From Akkermansia massiliensis (GTDB lineage: Bacteria; Verrucomicrobiota; Verrucomicrobiia; Verrucomicrobiales; Akkermansiaceae): a DNA stretch of 64,000 nt. Position numbers and translations under genes: made by a program. The stretch's first letter is position 1, and each line of letters starts with the position of its first letter. Of this stretch, positions 24,401 through 30,949 are shown in pieces. The notes under the pieces are model-generated. The model searched no databases. It was not told where the DNA came from and worked only from the letters and a program-made list of their open reading frames with translations. Where the stretch lies: contig NZ_JAMGSI010000001.1 of assembly GCF_023516715.1 (NCBI RefSeq), positions 1 through 64,000 on the forward strand, read 5' to 3'.

Positions 24401-25601
24401 TGACGTTTTCCACGTTGAGCAGGCCGTCCCACAGGTTCCAGATTTGCCTCAGCGAGCCGTCTTCGGCATGCTTGACGTCCAGGTAGGATGACGCGTTGGA
24501 GATGACCTGCTTGTCGGTGGTGGTGTAGGAGAGGAGCATTCCTGTTTCCGCCGAGAAGAGGTATTGGCTGCCGTCTTCCACGATCCAGCGGAGGCAGGAT
24601 TGTCCTTCCACCGTGTCCAGCGTTGCCCGTCCTCCGCCCGACGTGTCCACGCCAACGGGCAGCACGGACCCGTTCATATAGCAGCGCATGGCAATCACCC
24701 GGTCTCCCTGCACCAGATCAAAACGCACTCCGGGTACAATTCCCCCTTCGGGCACGTCCAGGCGGCTGTTCAACGGATGGTTGTAGGCCAGTGAGGAGGG
24801 GCTTTCCAGGCCGGAGACAGTTTCCTCAGCCCTCAGTTCCACAAGGCCCGCAGGAATCCCTCCCAGTCCCCGGAACATTCCGAAGTTGCAGGACCAGTAC
24901 ATCAGGGTGGCCGTGCTTTCCGCACTCACACTGCACCCTGCGGAGGAGTAGTTTCCCAGCGTGCTATTCCCCACCGCGGAGCCCGACCGGGCCAGCGACG
25001 GGGAAGGCGGCGTTCCGCCGCTGTTATCACACGTGTCTCCCTCGCACGGGCACTTCTCGGGCTCCTCCTTGCCTCCCGGCTCCGTCGGCACCACGTCGAT
25101 GCTATAGTTGCAGATGGAGACGTTGTCTTTTTCAGGCTTGTAGTCGATGTTGGTCTGGTTGACTTCCCAAATGTAGGAGCCGGAGGGCAGCTGCGCCCCG
25201 CCGGTCCCCGTGTGGTATTTATGGCCGCCCTGCTTGCCTGCCGTCTGCGAGTCTTTCTTCAGGTCCACCTGCGCCACCACGCTGCCGCTGGAGTCCTTCA
25301 CTTCCAGGCTGCCCCAGTCGTCCACCCCCAGGAAGAGCGAACAGGTGCCGTAGAGCTTTTTACCGTCCGCTCCTTCCGGAATGGTAAAGTAACCGTGAGC
25401 ACTGTGTCCATCCGCCGACGTACTGGGCGGTCCCACGGTAATTTCATCGTGTTCGTGGATTTCCTCGAACGGTAGCGGATCGGGCTCCGGAGAGGCGCGC
25501 ATGCCACGCGGCATGGGTTTGGCCGTAGAGCCAAAGTACCATTTGCGGTAAGCGGGGATGGAAGAAGGGGTGCCGGCAGAAGAAGTAGTTGGAGTATTCA
25601 T
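21429..25601 (-). CDS. RHS/YD-repeat protein, N-terminal part ending at an in-frame ochre codon
   Basis: A 1,390-residue protein of the RHS shell family. The N-terminal 250 residues contain an IPEGADGKKLYG-type domain, then EKCPCEGDTCDNSGGTPPSPSLARS, a Cys-containing linker. From about residue 540 on there are many YD repeats (for example YAYDQCGRLKTETAPDGSQIHYAYDLYGRLLSRDEP). Translation stops at TAA (21429-21431) just after GAGIVHVGE. The frame continues open for another 502 codons, so a CAA-to-TAA change in one 1,893-codon gene is the simplest explanation. No signal peptide is obvious at the N terminus. Confidence 0.9.
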   Translation of the reverse strand: MNTPTTSSAGTPSSIPAYRKWYFGSTAKPMPRGMRASPEPDPLPFEEIHEHDEITVGPPSTSADGHSAHGYFTIPEGADGKKLYGTCSLFLGVDDWGSLEVKDSSGSVVAQVDLKKDSQTAGKQGGHKYHTGTGGAQLPSGSYIWEVNQTNIDYKPEKDNVSICNYSIDVVPTEPGGKEEPEKCPCEGDTCDNSGGTPPSPSLARSGSAVGNSTLGNYSSAGCSVSAESTATLMYWSCNFGMFRGLGGIPAGLVELRAEETVSGLESPSSLAYNHPLNSRLDVPEGGIVPGVRFDLVQGDRVIAMRCYMNGSVLPVGVDTSGGGRATLDTVEGQSCLRWIVEDGSQYLFSAETGMLLSYTTTDKQVISNASSYLDVKHAEDGSLRQIWNLWDGLLNVENVTSTGYIIALYTPGQITGTDEQGFYTVTGTPFKTFNLSLSADGHFTVTEQAPARQPYAVTWWNDGLAWNMRQGTGEDAVTTIRTRTELEPEDSVWQLVTEISKGGIVAERTCSIYQTTDVGDLLLTQVEGYQSQEAQTTQYAYDQCGRLKTETAPDGSQIHYAYDLYGRLLSRDEPWAESGRRITRYTYAYSGEADFNDEPATETVDLLPLEGHVKTLTTIAYKYTTANHVKRTEKRVTGLGVTGTRLTATEQWLAGAPDVYARGRTRMTRDLTGVQTWHDYAATTEHGALYTETLETRVNGETVPGQSTRTTTWITAEGQRVREESYALLTGGEWALTDSASYEFDTQNRWVKRTAGNGRITERELMCDGRLLWDIDENGVRMDYAYDTARQLVETTRSAVMDGETVITPETITTYTLDAAGRILSTRRDTGAMTTSESSEYDLLGRITSSTDVLGRVTTYAYSEDGLTTTQTTPSGATFVTRNAPDGTVLEESGTGQRHIIYSLDLVADGVRTFTKAVSGETETELQRSVANGAGEILRTGRPNTIGGVIYTRNTYNAKGQLTKEQTDAETAATTMAPTLWEYDDFGNKVKETWKLADPATVSNSRITTWSYGVEQAQDGVYRVVTATRNNGQGTTYGETQKTLVSSLSSTLESKTVFIGPRGNISTQWSEYGTGALRTQKSSIPTSNVTATATVIDDFTTTQTDHAGITSTQTRAYAETGIIYTNTDGRGNTITTRTDIAGRTVSVTDAAGNTASTAYDPWFDQPSAVTNALGKTTCYNYDLRGRNTAQWGTGAQPLLFGYDEADRMVSLTTFREDAGDITTDPTGRTDGDVTTWSYDEATGLLARKTYADGTHEDTAYNALNLRSTLTDARGVVTTWGYNLKKGVNTSVSYSDSTPGIQYAYNCLNQLTQVTDASGSRTITYTPYNEPDTDSITIGGASCQLQENYDAYGRSSGYTLKQGTDVLQEASQGYEANGRLAGAGIVHVGE

Positions 25602-25992
25602 AAGGCATTAAAGAACTGGGATTGATGATGAAATTAGAGGAGAGCAATCCTCCATGATCATTTTCCCAGTAGCATGATCCAGAGCCAGTGTCAATAAAGT
25701 TTATTTGCAAATTTTTGTTTGCCTATGAAACATAACGATTTTTTCCATCAAAAAATAATATAATAATTATTACGCTCAGTACCTTCCTTTTACAGACATT
25801 AATATTATCTATTTGTTAGAAAAAATCCACAATAGGATGAAAGACGATATACATTTTTCTTAAAATTTGCCTGTATAGTCCGTTTAAGTTTGCCGGCACG
25901 GGCAAGGGGAGGAACTGTGTGGAATGAAGAAATCCTTTTCCCCGGAGACAAAGGGTACGGACGATTCTTTGGAAGAGCAGCTCCGGTTTCTG
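25602..25992. other. AT-rich intergenic region upstream of the RHS gene
   Basis: A 391-base, distinctly AT-rich stretch (especially 25685-25870) between the lipase gene end and the RHS start. A minus-strand TTGACA lies at 25689-25694, but I see no good -10 hexamer at normal spacing. The composition shift marks the right-hand border of the RHS island. No gene, repeat or tRNA was found. Confidence 0.55.
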
Positions 25993-27729
25993 TTACGGCC
26001 TTTTCAGGATGATGGGCGGGGCGGGGTTGGACTGCCATACCGGGGTGGCGGCCCGTGCGTCCGCTTCCTCCAGCGCCTGGCGGCCCTTGACCTTGGCCAG
26101 GTGCTCCCGGAGGATGCGCCGCAGTTCCACGGCGGCGGCGGGGTCGTCCTGCACGCTGTGCCCGGACGGGACGATTTTTTCACTGGCGCTCCAGTCCAGA
26201 TGGGAGGAGCGGTACTTGACCACGCCGTCGGAGGAGTGGGGCGTATCGTTCCTGCCCCTGTCCCCGATGATGGAATGGACGGGAACGTTCGGGTCCCCGC
26301 GCAGCTCCGACATGTACTTGACCAGGGAGGAGTTCGGGGAAAGCTGGCGGATGCTGGTGAGTTCGTCCTTCAGCTGCAGGGGGTTGAGCAGGAACATGCC
26401 GCGGCTGAGGGTGGCGATGCGGGTGACTTCCTCCAGCATGTCCGCCGGGAGGTCGATCAGGCGCTGGCCCAGCCGCCCTATCCAGTTGTCCGCAAAGGTG
26501 GAGCCGCGGTGCGGGGTGGCCATGTACACGATGCGCGTGACGCCCCTGGCGGGGGAGAAGATAAAATTGTTCTGGAGCTGTTCAAGCATGGGCTCGTCAC
26601 AGTGCAGGGGTTCCAGCCCGGTTTTCCAGTTCTCCAGCGTCATGTCTGCAAAGGTTTCCGGGGGAAGTTCAAAGAGGCCCTTCATCAGCGTCCAGGGCTT
26701 GGTGGAGTTGTTGAAGCGGGTGATGAGGCCGCCCATGGAGTGCCCCACCATGACGATGTTGTTCATTTCCCTGGAGTCGCCGCGGGGATTGTATTCCTGC
26801 ATGAGTTCCTCCAGGGCCTTCCGCTGCCTGCTGGCCGGAATGGTCCAGGCCAGGCCGGACGGATAGCCGAAGAACCAGAACTGGTAGTTTTCCCGGATGA
26901 CGGGATCCACCAGAAGGCGGTTGGTCAGGTTGGCAAAGGTGGCGGGGCCGGACATCAGGCCGTGGGTGAAGACCACGGGAATTTTCCGGGGGTCATAGGG
27001 TTCGGAAAAATAAAGCCCCATCGTATTGATGGCCTTTTTGGGACGGAACGCGCCCAGCAGTTCCGTTCCGTCCGCGTCGGAAAGCTTCCAGAAAAGGGCG
27101 ATGGGAACGGAGAAGTTGGCCGCCAGGGGCTGACGCACCTTGTTTTTGCCGATGAAGACGTGCTCATTCATCAGACGGGGAATGGTGCGGAGGGTGGGCT
27201 TCCCGTCCACCATGCGGTCAAAGTCCAGGATGGCCGTCAGCGTGTGCACGTTCCCGTTGTCCTTGAGCACGTTGGCATGGGGCCGGGAGACGCCCTGGGG
27301 CGCCAGGCCCGCCAGGGGAATGCCCATTCCCTCCACGGTTACGCTTTCCCGCAGGCGGAAGGTGGGGTCCACTTCGTCGGACATGAAGATGGCCTCGTAG
27401 AACCAGGGGTTGCTGTCCTTGGCGTAAGGAGATTTTTCAATGATGAAGGGGAGGCTTTGACGCTTCTTCTCATTCATGCCGCCCTCCCGTTTGGCCTCTT
27501 TCAGGTGGGAGGCCAGCTTCCGGATGCATGCGTTGTATTTTTTTCTGGCTTCCGGCCATTCCCTGCTGCGGTGGGGAGAGGAGAGGATGAGCCATGCGGC
27601 CTGGGCTTCCCGGATGGCTACGGCGTCATCCTGGTAATGGGCGTACGCCCTTTCCTGCTGCTGGTGGTGCAGGGAACAGCCGGAAAGGCCCATGAGAAGG
27701 CCTAGAAGAAGGGCGGAAGCCGTTTTCAT
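25993..27729 (-). CDS. Lipase/esterase-like lipoprotein (alpha/beta hydrolase)
   Basis: About 578 residues. A lipoprotein signal peptide (KTASALLLGLLMGLSGC) places it at the membrane after cleavage before Cys. The central VFTHGLMSGPATFANL and NIVMVGHSMGGLITR give the oxyanion and nucleophile-Ser (GHSMGG) elements of an alpha/beta hydrolase. IVYMATPHRGS after it is typical of lipase-like hydrolases with an AxPHxG segment. SGHSVQDDPAAAVELRRIL near the end offers a possible catalytic His. Start at 27729 is preferred over an ATG three codons upstream. The natural substrate is unknown. Confidence 0.82.
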   Translation of the reverse strand: MKTASALLLGLLMGLSGCSLHHQQQERAYAHYQDDAVAIREAQAAWLILSSPHRSREWPEARKKYNACIRKLASHLKEAKREGGMNEKKRQSLPFIIEKSPYAKDSNPWFYEAIFMSDEVDPTFRLRESVTVEGMGIPLAGLAPQGVSRPHANVLKDNGNVHTLTAILDFDRMVDGKPTLRTIPRLMNEHVFIGKNKVRQPLAANFSVPIALFWKLSDADGTELLGAFRPKKAINTMGLYFSEPYDPRKIPVVFTHGLMSGPATFANLTNRLLVDPVIRENYQFWFFGYPSGLAWTIPASRQRKALEELMQEYNPRGDSREMNNIVMVGHSMGGLITRFNNSTKPWTLMKGLFELPPETFADMTLENWKTGLEPLHCDEPMLEQLQNNFIFSPARGVTRIVYMATPHRGSTFADNWIGRLGQRLIDLPADMLEEVTRIATLSRGMFLLNPLQLKDELTSIRQLSPNSSLVKYMSELRGDPNVPVHSIIGDRGRNDTPHSSDGVVKYRSSHLDWSASEKIVPSGHSVQDDPAAAVELRRILREHLAKVKGRQALEEADARAATPVWQSNPAPPIILKRP

Positions 27730-27759
27730 GATGAACAAGGAGAGAAGGGGGCGGAGAGG

Positions 27760-28986
27760 TCAGGAGAGCATGTCCAGAGCCCGGTTCATGGACTTGAGGA
27801 AGGTCTGAACTTCCTCTTCCGTATTGTACAGGGCAAAGGAGGCGCGGGTGGTTCCCGTAGTTCCCAGGGCGCACATGAGAGGCTGGCAGCAATGGTGCCC
27901 GGTGCGCACGGCAATGCCCATCTGGTCCAGCAGGGTGCCCAGGTCGTAATGGTGGATGCCTTCCGCCAGGACGGAGACCACGGCGCTGTGCGGCACGTCC
28001 GGGGCCAGCACGGTCAGGCGCGGTATGGCCTTGAGGCCTTCCACGGCCATGTCCGTCAGTTTTTGTTCATGGGCGGCGATGTTGTCCAGCCCCAGTCCGG
28101 AGACGTAGCGGATGGCCGCCGCCAGACCTACCGCTCCGCCAATGTTGGGCGTCCCAGCCTCATATTTGAAAGGGATGTCGTTGTAGACGGTTTTTTCAAA
28201 GGTGACTTCCTTGATCATCTCCCCGCCGCCCATCCACGGCGGCAGCTTTTCCAGCAGCTCCCTTTTTCCCCACAGCGCGCCGATGCCGGTGGGAGCATAC
28301 AGCTTGTGGCCGGAAAAGGCGTACAGGTCGCATCCCAGTTCCTGAACGTCCACGTTCATGTGGGAGACGGCCTGGGCGCCGTCAATCAGCACAATGGTGT
28401 CCGGCCTGTTTTCCCTGGCAAGCGCGGTGATCTCCTGCACGGGATTGATTGTTCCGAGCGTGTTGGAGACGTGGCCCACGGCCACGATGCGGGTGCGGGG
28501 GGAAAGCAGGTTCCGGTAGGCCTCCATATCCAGCGTCTGGCCCGGAGTCAGCGGGACTACCTTGAGGACCGCGCCCGTGCGTTCGCAGAGCATTTGCCAG
28601 GGGACGATGTTGGAGTGGTGCTCACAGGCGGTCAGGATAACTTCGTCCCCCGGCTTGACCGTGCCGGACCTAGCGATGGTGTCTGCCGCCAGGTTGATGC
28701 CCATGGTGCAGCCGGAGGTGAACAGGACTTCCGCCGTTTCCGGCGCGTTGATGAACCGGGCCACCGTTTCCCGCGACTCTTCATGCGCCTCCGTGGCAAG
28801 CTGGCTCAGGTAGTGGGAGCCGCGGTGCACGTTGGCGTTCTGCGTTTCATAATAATTCCGGGTGGCATCCAGGACGGCTAGGGGCTTCTGCGTGGTGGCC
28901 GCATTGTCCAGGTAAATGAGCGGTTTGCCGTGCACGCTGGTTTCCAGGATGGGAAACTGCGGGCGGATGGTTGCTGTGTCAAGCAT
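27760..28986 (-). CDS. sufS: Cysteine desulfurase, SufS type
   Basis: Takes sulfur from cysteine for iron-sulfur cluster assembly. YLDNAATTQKP at the N terminus, TACEHHSNIVPWQ, the PLP lysine in YAFSGHKLYAPTGIGALWG, and the persulfide cysteine in VRTGHHCCQPLM are all present. Length of 408 residues is standard for group II (SufS/CsdA) enzymes. It is followed by the lipase gene and preceded by a rhodanese with only 2 bases between, so sulfur transfer may be linked, but no sufBCD or sufE is in the window. Confidence 0.94.
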   Translation of the reverse strand: MLDTATIRPQFPILETSVHGKPLIYLDNAATTQKPLAVLDATRNYYETQNANVHRGSHYLSQLATEAHEESRETVARFINAPETAEVLFTSGCTMGINLAADTIARSGTVKPGDEVILTACEHHSNIVPWQMLCERTGAVLKVVPLTPGQTLDMEAYRNLLSPRTRIVAVGHVSNTLGTINPVQEITALARENRPDTIVLIDGAQAVSHMNVDVQELGCDLYAFSGHKLYAPTGIGALWGKRELLEKLPPWMGGGEMIKEVTFEKTVYNDIPFKYEAGTPNIGGAVGLAAAIRYVSGLGLDNIAAHEQKLTDMAVEGLKAIPRLTVLAPDVPHSAVVSVLAEGIHHYDLGTLLDQMGIAVRTGHHCCQPLMCALGTTGTTRASFALYNTEEEVQTFLKSMNRALDMLS

Positions 28987-28988
28987 GG

Positions 28989-29471
28989 CTATGGTACGAG
29001 TGAAGGTTCTTTGCGCAATTCGTCCCAGCCCCCTTCCAGAATGAAGATGGGCGCGCGGATGCCGTATTCCGGCTTTTTCAGTTCATTGGCTACGGCTGCG
29101 CTGGAGGTGCAGTCCCTGCTGCAAAAGATGACGATGCAGCAGCCCTTGTCTTCCGCCGTCATCAGGGCTTCCATGGCGTTGGCCAGGAGTTCCTGGTAAT
29201 TGGCGTCCGCCGGACGGATGGGGTAGACGGGGGCCTGCGTGATAGTGTGGCGTTCAAAGTCGTCCTGTTTTCTGGCGTCTATCCAGATGACTTTTCCCGG
29301 CCATTCCTTCAGCACCTGGGCCAGGCACACGTGCCCCTCCTCCAGCGTCTCCGGATTGCAGGGCGGCGTGCGGAACGGCTGGATGACGCGCAGGTCCAGC
29401 GCGGCGATGCCCACGGCCAGCAGGAATACGGCCAGCAGGAGCTTCAGGGCGGTGGAAAGGGCGTCTCTCAT
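28989..29471 (-). CDS. Membrane-anchored rhodanese-like protein
   Basis: A 160-residue protein with an N-terminal membrane anchor (LKLLLAVFLLAVGIAAL) and a rhodanese-like domain: VIWIDARKQDDFERHTI, then CCIVIFCSRDCTSSAAVANEL. The cysteine within FCSRDC is at the place of the rhodanese active-site loop, although the loop differs from the classical CxxGxR. Three bases separate its stop from sufS, suggesting co-transcription and a possible sulfur carrier role. DUF1573 gene lies just upstream. Confidence 0.78.
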   Translation of the reverse strand: MRDALSTALKLLLAVFLLAVGIAALDLRVIQPFRTPPCNPETLEEGHVCLAQVLKEWPGKVIWIDARKQDDFERHTITQAPVYPIRPADANYQELLANAMEALMTAEDKGCCIVIFCSRDCTSSAAVANELKKPEYGIRAPIFILEGGWDELRKEPSLVP

Positions 29472-29481
29472 GTGGGGAAGG

Positions 29482-30144
29482 TCAGTTTTCCTTGATGGTC
29501 AGGAACCCCATCTGGCGCTTGTAGCGCGGCACGGTGGAATCCGTGCGCACCCAGATGGTGTTGAAGGCCGGCTTGGCCGTAGATCTGGGAGTGATGATGA
29601 TTTTGTATTCCCTGCCTTTCTTCACGGTCACGGGCTCATAGTCAAAGGCGTCCCCGGTCAGGTCCACCGTGGTCAGGTTGACGGGCAGTTCCTTGGAGAT
29701 GGTGATTTTAATGGTCTTGGGGGCAGGGGCTTCTCCCCTGGTCCATTCCAGCTTGCGGGGTTCCATTCGGATGATGTCCGGGATTTGCGCGCGTATCACC
29801 AGCTTGTAGGCGGAGCCGTTGGCGTGCACCGTCATGTCCTTGTCCACGGTGCCGGAAAAGTTGCCGGTCTTCATCACGGCGCTGATGACGCCGGATTCCC
29901 CCGGAGCGTACGTCAGCTTGTTATCTTTCGCCCCGGCGGTGGTGCAGTCGCAGGAGACATGGATTTTGCTGATCGTGACGGGAACGCCGGAGGTATTGGT
30001 GAAGGGGAAGGAGGCCGTGATGCTGTCCTGGTCCGGAGCCACCTTTACCGGAACCACCGTTTCCTTGAAGGACAGTTCATTTTTGCCGGAGGCGAGGCCC
30101 CCGCACAGCAGCAGTCCTGACAGAATAATGGTCCGGATGGTCAT
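29482..30144 (-). CDS. DUF1573-containing exported protein
   Basis: About 220 residues with a signal peptide (MTIRTIILSGLLLCGGLASG). TASFPFTNTSGVPVTISKIHVSCDCTTA is the DUF1573 pattern, in which a beta-sandwich carries a conserved CxC. The second half (KELPVNLTTVDLTGDAFDYEP, then KKGREYKIIITPRS) resembles a second sandwich domain. Start at 30144 is chosen for the signal peptide; the upstream extension to 30288 overlaps lspA and is Ser/Pro-rich noise. The start is 8 bases past the lspA stop. Confidence 0.82.
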   Translation of the reverse strand: MTIRTIILSGLLLCGGLASGKNELSFKETVVPVKVAPDQDSITASFPFTNTSGVPVTISKIHVSCDCTTAGAKDNKLTYAPGESGVISAVMKTGNFSGTVDKDMTVHANGSAYKLVIRAQIPDIIRMEPRKLEWTRGEAPAPKTIKITISKELPVNLTTVDLTGDAFDYEPVTVKKGREYKIIITPRSTAKPAFNTIWVRTDSTVPRYKRQMGFLTIKEN

Positions 30145-30151
30145 GGTCGTT

Positions 30152-30925
30152 TCAGGATGGTTTTTCCTCTTTCTTCCTGGCGGAGAAGATGCTGGCGATG
30201 AAGAAGATGATCGCCGCCACGAAGATGCAGGAGTCCGCCACGTTGAAGGCGGGCCAGCGGTAGTTGAAGAGGGGAATGGTGACGTCAATGAAGTCCACCA
30301 CGTAGCCGTTCATGAGCTTCGTGAAGAAGCCGTGCGGCTGTTCGTAGGGAATCAGGAAGCCCTGCATCAGGCGGTCCGTCAGGTTGCCCGCCACCCCGGC
30401 CAGCAGCAGCACATAGGCCAGCTTGAGCCATACCGTATGGAAGAAGTTTTTCCGGTAGAGCACGACCAGGGCCACGATGGCGAGCACGGGAATCGCCAGG
30501 AACAGGTAGCTGGACCATGCCGTTCCGTTGCCCAGCCCGAAGGCCACGCCCGTGTTGTGCACGCGGGTGATGTTCATCGTTCCGTCCAGGAAGGAAATGG
30601 GTTCCAGCTCCCTCAGCCTGTTCAGGGCGTCCACCGTGTTCGGGTTCAGGTCCTGGAACTGCGCCATGTCCGCCGCCGGTATGTGCCCGTTCGTGGCGAA
30701 GTCCAGCGTGCCGTCCGCATTGACGTGGTGGAAGCCCGGAAAGTCCGGCAGGTAGGCGTACTTGTGGACTTTCTCGTTCAGGTAGTTCAGCGGGAAGCGG
30801 TGGACGATCCACAGCTTGCTTGCCTGGTCCAGTACATACAGCCCTACGCCCAGCAGGCTCCACCAGAGCCAGCCGGGAGGCGTTTTCTTATGGGGGCCGG
30901 GTTCCTTTTCCGTCTGGGTATCCAT
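30152..30925 (-). CDS. lspA: Lipoprotein signal peptidase (signal peptidase II), enlarged
   Basis: Cleaves signal peptides of lipoproteins at the inner membrane. DQASKLWIV at residues 33-41, HNTGVAFGLG at 123-132, AGVAGNLTDRLMQGF with catalytic Asp 184, and FNVADSCIF with Asp 231 give all family blocks. At 257 residues it exceeds the usual 160-170. The extra length is mainly a soluble stretch at about 50-118 between the first helix and the NTGVAFG block, plus a longer loop at 191-210. Order ileS-lspA is the common bacterial arrangement. Three nearby exported proteins have lipoboxes it could process. Confidence 0.92.
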   Translation of the reverse strand: MDTQTEKEPGPHKKTPPGWLWWSLLGVGLYVLDQASKLWIVHRFPLNYLNEKVHKYAYLPDFPGFHHVNADGTLDFATNGHIPAADMAQFQDLNPNTVDALNRLRELEPISFLDGTMNITRVHNTGVAFGLGNGTAWSSYLFLAIPVLAIVALVVLYRKNFFHTVWLKLAYVLLLAGVAGNLTDRLMQGFLIPYEQPHGFFTKLMNGYVVDFIDVTIPLFNYRWPAFNVADSCIFVAAIIFFIASIFSARKKEEKPS

Positions 30926-30949
30926 AAAAGATCGGGGAATGGTTTCAGT

